DNA from: Nguyenibacter vanlangensis
Lineage (GTDB): Bacteria; Pseudomonadota; Alphaproteobacteria; Acetobacterales; Acetobacteraceae
DNA: 64,000 bases
Assembly: GCF_038719015.1 (NCBI RefSeq)
Contig: NZ_CP152276.1
Location: 2,089,501 to 2,153,500, forward strand
Reading direction: 5' to 3'
Part shown: one piece after another, positions 1 to 8,976 of the stretch
Position numbering within the stretch: position 1 is the first letter of the stretch
Layout: each line of letters starts with the position of its first letter
Position numbers and translations under genes: made by a program
Notes under the pieces: model-generated
Told to the model about the DNA's origin: nothing
Database searches by the model: none
What the model saw: the letters and a program-made list of their open reading frames with translations, nothing else

Positions 1-1
1 T

Positions 2-106
2 GCCGGCGCCCCCGTCGTGACCGCCGCGCCCGACAGCCCGGCCGGCCAGGCCTATCGCGCGCTGGCCCGCACGGTGGGCGCCACCGTCAGGCGCCTAGTG
101 TCCTGA
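2..106 (+). CDS. C-terminal end of an Mrp/ApbC-type ATP-binding protein (partial)
   Basis: The frame enters from the left edge and ends at TGA 104-106, giving 34 visible residues. The stretch PDSPAGQAYRALA resembles the C-terminal helix of Mrp/NBP35-type P-loop ATPases, which act in iron-sulfur cluster delivery; the ATPase core lies outside the window. The last codons (CTA GTG TCC TGA) are already part of the palindromic element starting at 95, so the present C-terminus and stop appear to be supplied by that insertion. The family call rests on a short tail and is moderate at best. Confidence 0.5.
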   Translation, partial: AGAPVVTAAPDSPAGQAYRALARTVGATVRRLVS

Positions 107-215
107 TTCCGAAATTCGCAAGCGAATTTCGGAATCGAAAGGACACTAGAATCAATATTTTAGTGGCCTGCTGGTCCGAGAAATTCTCATAAGAATTTCT
201 CGGGCAGGACACTAG
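95..215. repeat. Palindromic element, copy A (MITE/REP-like)
   Basis: Two consecutive dyads bounded by CTAG. The first, 95-149, has ends CTAGTGTCC and GGACACTAG around an inner hairpin built on GAAATTCG/CGAATTTC. The second, up to 215, is built on CGAGAAATTCT/AGAATTTCTCG. Outer ends are TAGTGTCCTG and its complement CAGGACACTA. Bases 95-165 recur with one mismatch at 42811-42881. The element lies inside a perfect 12-bp inverted repeat (84-95 and 218-229), as if it had split a terminator hairpin. There is no coding capacity. A small non-autonomous mobile element is likely but no transposase is present here. Confidence 0.75.
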
Positions 216-240
216 CCGGCGCCTGACGGCAGGAGCCGCC

Positions 241-1068
241 TTATATCTTCCGGTCGCGCTTGATGCGGTCCCAGGCGGCGTTGATGCGGGCGATCCGTTC
301 CGCCGCCTCTTCCATCTCGCCGGGGCCGGCGCCGCGCGCGGCCAGGGCGTCGGGATGGTGGGCGCGCACCAGTTGGCGCCAGGTGGCGCGGATTTCCACG
401 TCCGTGGCGTCACGCTTCAGCCCCAGCACCGTATAGGCGTCGATCTCGTTCACCCCCGGCCGGGCGCCGCCCGATTCGGCGCGGTCCCACGCGCCGGGGC
501 TGAGCTTGAAGGCCCGGTGCACGCGGCGCAGGAAGCGGGCTTCCATCGGGTGCAGTTCACCCTCGGGCGCCAAATCCGCCCGGGCGACGGCGAACAGCGC
601 CGCCAGCGCCTCTTCCAGCATGTCGGTCCGGTCGGCATAGGCCCGGCCCAGTTCGGCGGCGAATCCTTCGAAATCGTCCACCCGCTGGCGTGCCTGGTCG
701 AACAGGCGGCCGACATCCCGGGCGTGCTCGCTGGGCACCTGGAAGCGGCGCTTGAAGGCGTCGATCTCGGCCCGGTTCACCGGCGCGTCGCATTTGGCCA
801 GCTTGGCCGACAGCACCACCATCACCAGGCCGTACAATTGCTCACGCTTGCCGGTCACCGCCGCCAGCTTGGCGGCGACGAAGGTTGCCGCCCCGTTGGG
901 GTCGGCGTTCAGGCGCGGGCCCCAGCGATCGGTCCAGCCACCGACCGGCGTTTCCAGGATCGACCCGTTATCGGCCGCGTGGCCCAGCGCCGCGCCGACC
1001 ACGGCACCGAGCGGCCCGCCCATTGCGAACCCCGCCGCGCCGCCGAACAATTTCCCCCAGATCGCCAT
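241..1068 (-). CDS. DjlA-like DnaJ-domain protein with TerB domain
   Basis: A 275-residue protein starting MAIWGKLFGG with a Gly/Ala-rich hydrophobic N-terminus that may be membrane-associated. A helical TerB-like middle domain lies at about residues 55-190 and a C-terminal J domain at about 210-275 with the HPD motif (RAHHPDAL) that stimulates Hsp70 ATPase. The arrangement matches DjlA-type co-chaperones, which recruit DnaK. The gene is convergent with the Mrp-like gene, with the palindromic element between them. It stands alone, with the ribbon-helix-helix gene 75 bp downstream of its start on the same strand. Confidence 0.85.
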   Translation of the reverse strand: MAIWGKLFGGAAGFAMGGPLGAVVGAALGHAADNGSILETPVGGWTDRWGPRLNADPNGAATFVAAKLAAVTGKREQLYGLVMVVLSAKLAKCDAPVNRAEIDAFKRRFQVPSEHARDVGRLFDQARQRVDDFEGFAAELGRAYADRTDMLEEALAALFAVARADLAPEGELHPMEARFLRRVHRAFKLSPGAWDRAESGGARPGVNEIDAYTVLGLKRDATDVEIRATWRQLVRAHHPDALAARGAGPGEMEEAAERIARINAAWDRIKRDRKI

Positions 1069-1143
1069 CAGAAATTCGCCATTATCCTTGCCGGGCCGGC
1101 ATGCGCCGTCCGGTGCCGATCATGCGCCAAGACGCCACCCCCC

Positions 1144-1443
1144 TCAACCCGAATCGCCGGCTGCCCCCCTGCCCTGGCCCCGCCCCCGGTCCCGTGCGTC
1201 CAGCAAGGCCGCCACCCGCAAGGCGGAGGCCAGGGGGCGCGCCGGGTCGCGCGCGGCGTCGAGCCCGGCGATCAGCGCGGGCAGGCCGATCCCGCGCGCG
1301 CGCGCCATCTCGTCCAGCGCCGTCCAGAATTCGGGTTCGAGCGCCACGCTGGTCCGGTGGCCGGACAGCGCCAGGCTGCGCTTGACCAGCGGCCGGCCGC
1401 CCGGCAGGCGGAAGCTTGCGGCGTTCTGGTCCCGGTCGTTCAT
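1144..1443 (-). CDS. Ribbon-helix-helix domain protein
   Basis: A 99-residue protein. The central part (KRSLALSGHRTSVALE, then FWTALDEMARARG) fits the RHH_4 family of small alphaproteobacterial DNA-binding proteins, in which an N-terminal beta strand contacts DNA and two helices dimerise. The start MNDRDQ was chosen because it follows the queG stop by 10 bp; the ten bases ATGAACGACC occur twice in tandem at this junction (the first copy opens a six-codon dead end). It is the last gene of the queA-tgt-queG transcription unit. The C-terminal 15 residues are Arg/Gly-rich and probably disordered. Its regulatory target is unknown. Confidence 0.72.
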   Translation of the reverse strand: MNDRDQNAASFRLPGGRPLVKRSLALSGHRTSVALEPEFWTALDEMARARGIGLPALIAGLDAARDPARPLASALRVAALLDARDRGRGQGRGAAGDSG

Positions 1444-1453
1444 GCCTGGTCGT

Positions 1454-2617
1454 TCATGTCGGCAGGCGTCCGGCCGCCCAGCGCGCGGCCTCGGCCACCA
1501 CCGGATCGGGATCGTCGCACAGCGCCTGCGCCACCGGGCGCAGCGCGGCCAGTCCCGAATTGCCGACGGCCACCAGCACGTTGCGCACGAAGCGGTTGCG
1601 CCCGATCCGCTTGACCGGCGAGCCCGAGAACAGCGCCCGGAAGCCCGCATCGTCCAGCCGCGCCAGGTCCGCGAGGCGCGGCGCGGTGAGGTCGTCGCGG
1701 GCCCGCAGCTTCATCTGCCGCGATTCGGTGGCGAAGCGGTTCCAGGGGCAGACCGCCAGGCAATCGTCGCAGCCATAGATGCGGTTGCCCATCGCGGCCC
1801 GGAATTCCAGCGGGATCGGGCCCGGATTCTCGATCGTCAGGTAGGAAATGCAGCGCCGGGCGTCCATCCGGTACGGTTCGGGAAAGGCGTCGGTCGGGCA
1901 GGCATCCAGGCAGCGCCGGCAGGAGCCGCATTGCCCGCCCGAGGGCGCCGAGCGCGGCAGGTCCAGGGTCGTGTAGATCTCGCCCAGGAACAGCCAGCTT
2001 CCGTGCCGGCGGGACACCAGGTTGGTATGCTTGCCCTGCCAGCCCAGCCCCGCGCGTTCGGCCAGCGGCTTTTCCATGACCGGCGCGGTGTCGACGAAGA
2101 CCTTGACGCCCGGCGCGGCCCCTGCCCCCGCGCCCTGGGCGACACTCCTCCGCGCGCCTTCGGCGGCAATCATCCGCGCGCCTTCGGCGACACTCATCCG
2201 CGCGCCTTCGGCGACACTCATCCGCGCGCCTTCGGCGACGACGAACTGCGCCAGGTGCTTGAGCATGCCCTTGACCACGTCGTGATAGTCGCGGTGCCGC
2301 GCATAGACCGACAGGTTGCCCCGGTCGGGCAGGCGCGTCGTCGCCAGCGGGTCGCCGCCGGGTGCGTAGGACAGGCCCAGCGCGATCACGCTTCGGGCCT
2401 CGGGCCACAGGGCGCGGGGATCGCCGCGCTGTTCGGTGCGTTCGGCCAGCCAGCCCATCGCCCCGTGATGGCCGGCGGCCAGGAAATCGGCCAGCCGCGC
2501 CCGGGCGTCGTCGCCCAGCGCCGCGTCGCAGAACCCCACCGCGTCGAAGCCCAGCGCCAGCGCCTTGTCGCGGATCGCATCGCCCAAGGCGGAAGGGGGC
2601 TCCGGCGGGGGGCGCAT
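1454..2617 (-). CDS. queG: Epoxyqueuosine reductase QueG
   Basis: Reduces epoxyqueuosine to queuosine in tRNA, the last step of queuosine synthesis, using cobalamin and two [4Fe-4S] clusters. About 387 residues. Two ferredoxin-type cysteine clusters are visible ([16 protein letters not shown] and [13 protein letters not shown]), followed by a C-terminal HEAT-repeat-like region. The start [13 protein letters not shown] was chosen because its ATG overlaps the tgt stop by one base (TGATG), indicating translational coupling. Oddity: an in-frame 24-bp tandem repeat near the middle encodes repeats of EGARMSVA, an insertion not expected in the family. Confidence 0.93.
   Translation of the reverse strand: MRPPPEPPSALGDAIRDKALALGFDAVGFCDAALGDDARARLADFLAAGHHGAMGWLAERTEQRGDPRALWPEARSVIALGLSYAPGGDPLATTRLPDRGNLSVYARHRDYHDVVKGMLKHLAQFVVAEGARMSVAEGARMSVAEGARMIAAEGARRSVAQGAGAGAAPGVKVFVDTAPVMEKPLAERAGLGWQGKHTNLVSRRHGSWLFLGEIYTTLDLPRSAPSGGQCGSCRRCLDACPTDAFPEPYRMDARRCISYLTIENPGPIPLEFRAAMGNRIYGCDDCLAVCPWNRFATESRQMKLRARDDLTAPRLADLARLDDAGFRALFSGSPVKRIGRNRFVRNVLVAVGNSGLAALRPVAQALCDDPDPVVAEAARWAAGRLPT
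2137..2240. repeat. 24-bp tandem repeat inside queG
   Basis: Three full units (2150-2173, 2174-2197, 2198-2221) and two partial flanking units of a 24-bp sequence read on the plus strand as CCGCGCGCCTTCGGCGACAC plus TCAT. The length is a multiple of three, so copy changes keep the queG frame and add or remove eight-residue blocks. Confidence 0.85.
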
Positions 2618-3780
2618 CACGGGACCGGTGGGATGTCGGCAGGGGGCATTTCGTCGGGCGTCCAGTCCTCCATCGCCCATTGGGCGCGCAGCCACGCGGC
2701 ATGGACGTCCAGCGATCCGTCGATGATCGCGGCGCGCAGCCCGCGCATCAGCCGCTGGTAATAGGCCAGATTATGCCACGTCAGCAGCATCGGGCCCAGG
2801 ATTTCATTGGCCCGGAACAGGTGGTGCAGATAGGCGCGGCTGTGCCGCGCGCAGGCCAGGCAGTCGCAGTGCGGCGAGATCGGCCGCGTGTCGCCGGCAT
2901 GGCGCGCATTGCGCAGGTTCAGGGTGCCGCGTTCGGTATAGGCGCGGGCGGTGCGGCCCGCCCGGGTCGGCATGACGCAGTCGAACATGTCCACCCCGCG
3001 TTCGACGGCGCCCAGCAGATCGTCGGGGGTGCCGACCCCCATCAGGTAGCGCGGACTGTCGTCGGGGATCAGGGGCACGGTCGCGTCCAGGGTCGCGAAC
3101 ATCAGCTCCTGCCCCTCGCCCACCGCCAGGCCGCCGATCGCGTAGCCCTCGAAGCCGATATCGGTCAGGGCGCGCACACTTTCGGCGCGCAGGTCGGGTT
3201 CGGTGCCGCCCTGGATGATGCCGTACTGGGCATAGCCCTGGCGGGGGACGAATGCCGCGCGGCAGCGCGCGGCCCAGCGCATGGACAGGCGCATGGACTG
3301 CGCGATCGTCTCAGGCGGGGCCGGCAGGGCCGGGCATTCGTCGAAGCACATGGTGATGGTGGCGTCCAGCGCGTGCTGGATGTGGGTCGACCGTTCGGGC
3401 GTCAGCCGGTGCTTCGCGCCGTCGATATGCGAGCTGAACGTCACCCCGTCCTGGTCGAGCTTGCGCAGCGCGCCCAGCGACATGACCTGGAACCCGCCGG
3501 AATCGGTCAGGATCGGCCCCGGCCAGTCCATGAAGCGATGCAGGCCGCCCAGCGCGCGCACCCGTTCGGCCCCCGGACGCAGCATCAGGTGGTAGGTGTT
3601 GCCCAGCACGATGCCCGCGCCGGTCGCGCGCACGGCGTCCATCGTCATGGCCTTGACCGTGCCGGCCGTGCCCACGGGCATGAAGGTCGGGGTGGGCACC
3701 ATGCCGTGCGCGGTATGCAGGTGGCCCGCCCGCGCGCGGCCGAATCGCGCCTGACCGGTCCAGCGGAATGCGGTGCTCAT
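2617..3780 (-). CDS. tgt: tRNA-guanine transglycosylase
   Basis: Exchanges guanine 34 for preQ1 in GUN-anticodon tRNAs. 387 residues, close to the usual bacterial length. A TIM-barrel enzyme with the nucleophile region [10 protein letters not shown], the substrate segment GIIQGG, and the zinc site CDCLAC followed by RAYLHHL. The start MSTAFRWTG overlaps the queA stop by four bases (ATGA), and its own stop overlaps queG, so the three genes form one coupled operon. No preQ1 riboswitch was recognised upstream of queA. Confidence 0.96.
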   Translation of the reverse strand: MSTAFRWTGQARFGRARAGHLHTAHGMVPTPTFMPVGTAGTVKAMTMDAVRATGAGIVLGNTYHLMLRPGAERVRALGGLHRFMDWPGPILTDSGGFQVMSLGALRKLDQDGVTFSSHIDGAKHRLTPERSTHIQHALDATITMCFDECPALPAPPETIAQSMRLSMRWAARCRAAFVPRQGYAQYGIIQGGTEPDLRAESVRALTDIGFEGYAIGGLAVGEGQELMFATLDATVPLIPDDSPRYLMGVGTPDDLLGAVERGVDMFDCVMPTRAGRTARAYTERGTLNLRNARHAGDTRPISPHCDCLACARHSRAYLHHLFRANEILGPMLLTWHNLAYYQRLMRGLRAAIIDGSLDVHAAWLRAQWAMEDWTPDEMPPADIPPVP

Positions 3781-4847
3781 GCGCCCGTCCCTCCTATGGC
3801 CGCGTCCCGCCGGTGGAGCAGGCAGGCATCGCCGTAGGAATAGAAGCGGTATCCCGTCTCGATCGCGTGGGCATAGGCCTGGCGCATCCTGTCATATCCG
3901 GCGAAGGCGCAGACCAGCATGAACAGGGTCGAGCGCGGCAGGTGGAAATTGGTCATCAGCAGGTCCACCGCCCGGAACCGGTAGCCCGGGCGGATGAAGA
4001 TGGCGGTGTCGCCGTCGAAGGGCCGGATCGTGCCGTCCGGATCGGCCGCGCTTTCCAGCAGCCGCAGCGAGGTCGTGCCCACCGCCACGATCCGCCCCCC
4101 GGCGGCGCGGGCCGCGTTGATGGCCTGCGCGGTTTCCGGGGTGATGATGCCGCGTTCGGCATGCATGCGGTGGGAGGCGATGCTTTCGCCCCGCACGGGC
4201 AGGAAGGTCCCGGCCCCCACATGCAGGGTCAGCGTGCGGCGCCCGACGCCGGCCGCATCCAGGGCGGCCAGCAATCCGGGCGTGAAATGCAGCCCCGCCG
4301 TGGGGGCGGCCACCGCCCCGCGATGGGTCGAGAAGATGGTGGCGTAATCCGTGCGGTCCTGTTCGGTCGGTCCCTGGGGCCGCGCGATATAGGGCGGCAG
4401 CGCCAGCGCCCCCGCCACCTGCAGGAAGGCGTCGAACGCCGCGCCCGCGGTATCGAAGCGCAGGATCACGCCGCCCTCGGCGTCGCGGTCGCGGATCTCG
4501 GCCCGGTTGGGGGTGCCGGGGAAGGTCAGGACGTCGCCCGCGCGCAGGCGCCGCGCGTTGCGCGCCAGCGCGTGCCAGGTGCCGTCGGGCAGGATCCGGT
4601 CCAGGGTGATGCCGATCTTCGCCTCGCCCCGCCGCGCCTCGAGCTGTGCCGGGATCACCGCGGTGTCGTTGGCCACCAGCAGGTCGCCCGGCCGCAGCAG
4701 GCCGGGCAGGTCGCGCACCGCCAGGTCCTGGAAGGGGCCGGCCTGGGGGACGTGCAGCAGGCGCGCGGAATCGCGCGGCCGCGCCGGCTGGTCGGCGATC
4801 AGCGCGCCGGGCAGGACGAAATCGAAATCGGAGGCAAGGTCATGCAT
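3777..4847 (-). CDS. queA: S-adenosylmethionine:tRNA ribosyltransferase-isomerase
   Basis: Transfers and isomerises the ribosyl moiety of SAM onto preQ1-tRNA to form epoxyqueuosine, acting between Tgt and QueG. 356 residues, typical for the family. Recognisable segments include [15 protein letters not shown] at the N-terminus, [12 protein letters not shown], and [11 protein letters not shown]. It is the first gene of the queA-tgt-queG-RHH unit and overlaps tgt by four bases. The 114-bp gap to the divergent small gene at 4962 must hold both promoters. Confidence 0.96.
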   Translation of the reverse strand: MHDLASDFDFVLPGALIADQPARPRDSARLLHVPQAGPFQDLAVRDLPGLLRPGDLLVANDTAVIPAQLEARRGEAKIGITLDRILPDGTWHALARNARRLRAGDVLTFPGTPNRAEIRDRDAEGGVILRFDTAGAAFDAFLQVAGALALPPYIARPQGPTEQDRTDYATIFSTHRGAVAAPTAGLHFTPGLLAALDAAGVGRRTLTLHVGAGTFLPVRGESIASHRMHAERGIITPETAQAINAARAAGGRIVAVGTTSLRLLESAADPDGTIRPFDGDTAIFIRPGYRFRAVDLLMTNFHLPRSTLFMLVCAFAGYDRMRQAYAHAIETGYRFYSYGDACLLHRRDAAIGGTGA

Positions 4848-4961
4848 CGGATGCCCCGTTTACGGAATCCCGCGCCGGTTGGACAGTCCCGCCGCCACCC
4901 GGCAGAATGGCGCGGAACCCGATCGGGGGCCCGCCCCCATATCAGCAGACAGGAAGAGACC

Positions 4962-5192
4962 ATGTCCTATGCCGCACTCGACGCCGCGCGCGTCGCCCGG
5001 GCCTGCAAGGTGGCGCTGAGCGTCCTTGAGGCCAATCCCGAAAGCTCGGAGGCCCATGTCCGCAAGACGCTGATGATCGAGCGCATGGCCGCCCTGGCCG
5101 CGGCGGCGGCCGAGTCCGCCGAAGCCACCGGCGGCGGCGGGGTGGTTACCCTGACATCCGAGGAATTCTGGCTGGTCAGCAAGAACTGGTAG
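4962..5192 (+). CDS. Small conserved-looking protein, function unknown
   Basis: A 76-residue protein starting MSYAALDAARVARACK. A good ribosome site (AGGAAGAG) lies seven bases before the ATG. The sequence is mostly helical, with an Ala-rich centre (MAALAAAAAESAEA), a Gly patch (GGGGVV) and a C-terminal aromatic end EEFWLVSKNW. No signal peptide or metal site is visible. It is transcribed divergently from queA and 70 bp before the PEBP gene. I do not recognise the family. Confidence 0.65.
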   Translation: MSYAALDAARVARACKVALSVLEANPESSEAHVRKTLMIERMAALAAAAAESAEATGGGGVVTLTSEEFWLVSKNW

Positions 5193-5262
5193 GGTCGTGC
5201 CACCCGGCCCCGAACACCCATATAGGGGCCGATAGAGGGGCCGAACGCACGAGGAGGCGTCC

Positions 5263-5751
5263 ATGACATTCACCCTGACCAGCCGGGCCTTCGCCGAGGG
5301 CGACCGGCTGCCCGAGGCCCAGGTCTTCGACGGCATGGGCTATCGCGGCGGCAATATCTCGCCGCCCCTGGCCTGGAGCGGCGCGCCCGAGGGCACACGC
5401 AGCTTCGCCGTGACGATGTACGACCCCGACGCCCCCACCGGATCGGGCTGGTGGCACTGGGTGATGGTCAATATCCCCGCCTCGGTCACCAGCCTGCCGG
5501 CCGGCGCCGGGTCGGGCGATGCCGACCTGCCGCCCGGCGCGTTCATGACCCGCACCGATTTCGGCGGCAATGCCTATGGCGGAGCCGCCCCGCCGCCGGG
5601 GCCGGCGCACCGCTACATCTTCACGGTCCACGCGCTGGACACGGCGGTGCTGAGCGTGCCGGCGGACGCGTCGGGGGCGATGGTGGGATACATGATCAAC
5701 AGCCACAGCCTGGGTTCGGCCAGCCTGACCGCCTTGTTCGGCAGGAGCTGA
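5263..5751 (+). CDS. YbhB/YbcL-type Raf kinase inhibitor-like (PEBP) protein
   Basis: 162 residues spanning a complete bacterial PEBP fold. The anion-pocket motifs YDPDAPTGSGWWHWV and the later GPAHRYIFTVHALD are clear. Bacterial members are soluble and of poorly defined role, possibly binding small anionic ligands. The start ATG is preceded by GGAGGCGTCC. There is no signal peptide, so it is probably cytoplasmic. It is convergent with the downstream MIP channel gene, with 39 bp between them. Confidence 0.9.
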   Translation: MTFTLTSRAFAEGDRLPEAQVFDGMGYRGGNISPPLAWSGAPEGTRSFAVTMYDPDAPTGSGWWHWVMVNIPASVTSLPAGAGSGDADLPPGAFMTRTDFGGNAYGGAAPPPGPAHRYIFTVHALDTAVLSVPADASGAMVGYMINSHSLGSASLTALFGRS

Positions 5752-5790
5752 TCCCGACTCTTCCGGCGCCCGATCTTTCGGCAACTGCCG

Positions 5791-6747
5791 CTATGACCCG
5801 CGGCGCCGCCAGGGCAACAGGATGGGGGGCAGCAGGAAGGGCACCCGGCCGTGATGGCCGAAATGCGCCAGCCGGGCCTCGTGCACATGCATGGCGCCGA
5901 AGGTTCCCAGCCGCACCATCAGCACCGTCGACACCACGCCGCAGAACGGTGCGGCGCCATAGATCCAGAAATCCTGCCACTGGCCGGAAAATACCGCCGG
6001 CCCCAGGCTGCGCGCCAGGTTGGTGCTGTCGCCCGACAGCCAGGCCTCGAACGGGTTCAGCGCGAAGAACAGCGGGCCGGCCAGCAGCGGCGTCGCCCAG
6101 CGCAGCGCGGCATGGCCGCCGGTATAGAGCAGCGCGGTGATGAGCAGCGCCGTGGTGCAGACCTCGCCCATGAACACCCAGGAGAGCGGCACCAGGTCGA
6201 AGGGAACGGTCGCCGCGAAACGGGTGGCGTGCGCCCACGCCCCCAGGCGCGGCCACGCCCGCCCGGCCAGCGCGACCAGTCCGGTCCCGAGCACCGCGCC
6301 CGCGAGCTGCGCGGCCCAGTAGCCCAGCAGGTCCCGCCAGGCCAGCCGCCCCAGCAGCGCGAAGGCCAGCGAGACGGACGGGCTGACATGCCCGCCGCTG
6401 ACCCGGCCGAAGGGCGACAGCGCGGCCAGCGAGCCGCCCATGCCGAAGAACAGGCCCTGCAGCGCGACCTGCAGCGCCGGATGGTTCGCCAAACCCCGGC
6501 CGACGGGCGAGTCGCCGGCCCCCAGCAGCACGTTGGTGGTCACGCCGAACAGCATCAGCAGCATCGTGCCCGCGCATTCGCAGGCATAGAGGCGCGGATG
6601 GAGCAGCCGGCCGGGGTGCGGCGCCCCGGCCAGCGGCCGGTCCTGCGGGTGGGGGTACAGGGCCGCGTCGCCGGCGGGCGGCGCGGCGTCCGGGTCCGGG
6701 TTTGGGCCGGGGTTTGGGTCCGGGTTCAGGTTTGGGCGCGCGTCCAT
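5791..6747 (-). CDS. MIP/aquaporin-family channel with altered NPA boxes
   Basis: 318 residues with about six membrane segments after a proline-rich N-terminal tail (repeats of NP/DP) of about 40 residues. The two half-helix loops of aquaporins are recognisable but changed. The first reads SGGHVSPSVSLAFAL, where SPS replaces NPA; the second reads GDSTNLARSLGPA, where NLA replaces NPA. Both asparagine-box regions line the pore in the family, so substrate selectivity is probably unusual. It ends convergently with the PEBP gene, and the VOC gene upstream on the same strand stops 7 bp before its start. Water, glycerol or other small solutes are possible. Confidence 0.8.
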   Translation of the reverse strand: MDARPNLNPDPNPGPNPDPDAAPPAGDAALYPHPQDRPLAGAPHPGRLLHPRLYACECAGTMLLMLFGVTTNVLLGAGDSPVGRGLANHPALQVALQGLFFGMGGSLAALSPFGRVSGGHVSPSVSLAFALLGRLAWRDLLGYWAAQLAGAVLGTGLVALAGRAWPRLGAWAHATRFAATVPFDLVPLSWVFMGEVCTTALLITALLYTGGHAALRWATPLLAGPLFFALNPFEAWLSGDSTNLARSLGPAVFSGQWQDFWIYGAAPFCGVVSTVLMVRLGTFGAMHVHEARLAHFGHHGRVPFLLPPILLPWRRRGS

Positions 6748-6754
6748 GACGCCG

Positions 6755-7147
6755 CTATCCCTGATAGGACGCGATCTCGATCAGGTTGCGATCCGGGTCC
6801 TCGCAATAGACCGAGGTTACGGGCCCCAGCGCGCCGAGCCGCGCCACCGGCCCCTGGATCACCCGCACCCCGCAGCCTTCCAGATGCTCGATCACCTCGG
6901 TGCTGGACACCGCGGTGATGAAGCAGAGATCGTTGGTGCCGGGCAGCGCGTCCTCGGCGCTGGCCCAGCCCTCGGCCCCCTGGGGGCGGAGATTGATCTT
7001 CTGGCCGCCGAATTTCAGCGCGGTGCGGTTGTTGCGGCCATATTCCTCGCGCTCCATGCCCAGGACGCGCTGGTACCAGGATGCCGAGACCTCCTGGTCC
7101 CGGACGGTGATGACGACATGGTCCAGCCGATCGACGGTAAAGCGCAT
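6755..7147 (-). CDS. VOC-family protein (glyoxalase/dioxygenase fold)
   Basis: 130 residues with one VOC module: LDHVVITVRD with a metal-ligand candidate His near the start, and YCEDPDRNLIEIASY with the C-terminal Glu typical of the fold. Members include metal-dependent isomerases, dioxygenases and antibiotic-modifying enzymes, so the substrate cannot be named. Its stop lies only 7 bp before the MIP channel start, suggesting co-transcription. Fumarase lies 58 bp upstream on the same strand. Confidence 0.82.
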   Translation of the reverse strand: MRFTVDRLDHVVITVRDQEVSASWYQRVLGMEREEYGRNNRTALKFGGQKINLRPQGAEGWASAEDALPGTNDLCFITAVSSTEVIEHLEGCGVRVIQGPVARLGALGPVTSVYCEDPDRNLIEIASYQG

Positions 7148-7205
7148 GGAACGCGTATCTCCGTAATGTCCTGATGTGACGAGTGTCCGTGTCCGCCAGG
7201 CCGGT

Positions 7206-8882
7206 TCAGCCTGTCAGGCCATCGTAGAAATCATTGCCCTTGTCGTCGATGACGATGAAGGCCGGGAAGTTCTCCACCTCGATCTTCCAGACCGCCTCCA
7301 TCCCCAGTTCGGGATATTCCAGCACCTCGACCTTGCGGATGCAGTCGCGGGCCAGCCGGGCCGCCGGGCCGCCGACCGAGCCCAGATAGAACCCGCCATA
7401 GGCGCGGCAGGCGTCGCGCACCGCCTTCGACCGGTTGCCCTTGGCCAGCATGACGAACGAGCCGCCGGCCTGCTGCAGCATCGCCACATAGCTGTCCATG
7501 CGTCCCGCCGTGGTGGGGCCGAACGCGCCGGTGGGCATGCCCTCGGGCGTCTTGGCCGGCCCGGCGTAATAGACCGGGTGGTCCTTCAGGTAGTCCGGCA
7601 GGCCCTCGCCGCGTTCGAGCCGTTCGCGGAACCGGGCGTGGGCGATGTCGCGCGCCACCACCATGGTGCCGGTCAGCGACAGGCGGGTGCGCACCGGGTG
7701 GCGCGACAGCAGGGCGCGGATCGCGTCCATCGGCTGGTTGAGGTCCACCCGCACCTCGGTGCCGCCCAGATGGTCGTCCGTCGTCTCGGGCAGGAAGCGT
7801 GCCGGGTCGGTCTCCAGCCGCTCCAGGAAGATCCCCTCGGCGGTGATGCGCGCCTTGACCTGCCGGTCGGCCGAGCACGACACGCCGATCCCCACCGGCA
7901 GGGACGCGCCATGGCGCGGCAGGCGCACCACCCGCACGTCATGGCAGAAATACTTGCCGCCGAACTGCGCGCCGATCCCCAGCCCCTGGGTCAGCTTCAG
8001 GATCTCCTGCTCCATCTCCAGGTCGCGGAAGGCGTGGCCCAGCGCGCTGCCTTCGGTCGGCAGCCCGTCCAGCCAGCGGGTCGAGGCCAGCTTGACCGTC
8101 TCGAGCGTCTGTTCGGCCGACAGGCCGCCGATCACCACCGCCAGGTGGTAGGGGGGGCAGGCCGAGGTGCCCAGCGTGCGCACCTTGCCGTCCAGCCAGG
8201 CCAGCAGGTTTTCCTTGCTGGACAGCAGGGCGCGGGTTTCCTGGAAGAGGAAGGTCTTGTTGGCGGAGCCGCCGCCCTTGGCGACGAACATCAGGTCCAT
8301 CTGCGCGGCATGGTCCTCGCCGGGGGCCGCCGCGATATGGAACTGCACCGGCAGGTTGGTGCCGGTATTCACCTCGTCGAACATCGACAGCGGCGCCATC
8401 TGCGAATAGCGCAGGCTGGTGCGGGTGTAGGTTTCGTACACCCCGCGGGAGAACGCTTCCTCCTCGTTCCCGTCCACCCAGACGCGCTGGCCCTTCTTGC
8501 CGTAGATGATCGCCGTGCCGGTGTCCTGGCACATCGGCAGCACGCCGCCGGCGGCGATGCAGGCATTCTTCAGCAGGTCCAGCGCCACGAACCGGTCATT
8601 GTCCGACGCATCGGGGTCCTGCAGGATCGCCGCAAGCTGCGCCAGGTGGCCCGGCCGCAGCAGGTGGGCGATGTCGTGGAAAGCCTGGGCCGCCAGTTCG
8701 GCCAGGGCCTCGGGGCTGACATGGAGCACGGTCCGCCCGTCGCAGGTGCCGGTGCGCACGCCCGCGATATCCAGCTTTCGCCACGGCGTCCCGGTGTCCT
8801 GCAGCGGAAAGAGCGGCCCGTAGGCGAAGGGCCGCAGAGGAGGCCGGAGCGGGGGCTTGGAGGGTATGGAGGACGCGTTCAC
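7206..8882 (-). CDS. Fumarate hydratase, class I (iron-sulfur)
   Basis: Interconverts fumarate and malate in the TCA cycle. 558 residues, the full FumA/FumB-type fusion of alpha and beta domains. The three [4Fe-4S] cysteines are in [22 protein letters not shown] and GVSCSADRQ. The C-terminal beta domain contains [12 protein letters not shown]. The start appears to be GTG at 8880-8882, preceded by GGAGATTG. The class is oxygen-sensitive, notable in an apparently aerobic organism. It stands alone, 94 bp from sspB. Confidence 0.94.
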   Translation of the reverse strand: MNASSIPSKPPLRPPLRPFAYGPLFPLQDTGTPWRKLDIAGVRTGTCDGRTVLHVSPEALAELAAQAFHDIAHLLRPGHLAQLAAILQDPDASDNDRFVALDLLKNACIAAGGVLPMCQDTGTAIIYGKKGQRVWVDGNEEEAFSRGVYETYTRTSLRYSQMAPLSMFDEVNTGTNLPVQFHIAAAPGEDHAAQMDLMFVAKGGGSANKTFLFQETRALLSSKENLLAWLDGKVRTLGTSACPPYHLAVVIGGLSAEQTLETVKLASTRWLDGLPTEGSALGHAFRDLEMEQEILKLTQGLGIGAQFGGKYFCHDVRVVRLPRHGASLPVGIGVSCSADRQVKARITAEGIFLERLETDPARFLPETTDDHLGGTEVRVDLNQPMDAIRALLSRHPVRTRLSLTGTMVVARDIAHARFRERLERGEGLPDYLKDHPVYYAGPAKTPEGMPTGAFGPTTAGRMDSYVAMLQQAGGSFVMLAKGNRSKAVRDACRAYGGFYLGSVGGPAARLARDCIRKVEVLEYPELGMEAVWKIEVENFPAFIVIDDKGNDFYDGLTG

Positions 8883-8976
8883 TCGGACAATCTCCTGCCT
8901 TATCCCCCGGATTGCTTTCCGGGTGGCGGTTCACGGAGCGCCCGGCCGCATCCGGGCGTCCCGGATGGCGTGCGGA

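Noticed and set aside
2137..2240. CRISPR array
   Set aside because: Units are contiguous without spacers and lie in frame inside queG.
752..2761. A 669-codon plus-strand frame across djlA, RHH and queG
   Set aside because: Runs antisense to three recognisable genes, low-complexity Arg/Pro/Ala translation, no ribosome site.
4848..4961. preQ1 riboswitch upstream of queA
   Set aside because: No short A-rich H-type pseudoknot pattern on the minus strand; the interval is GC-rich.
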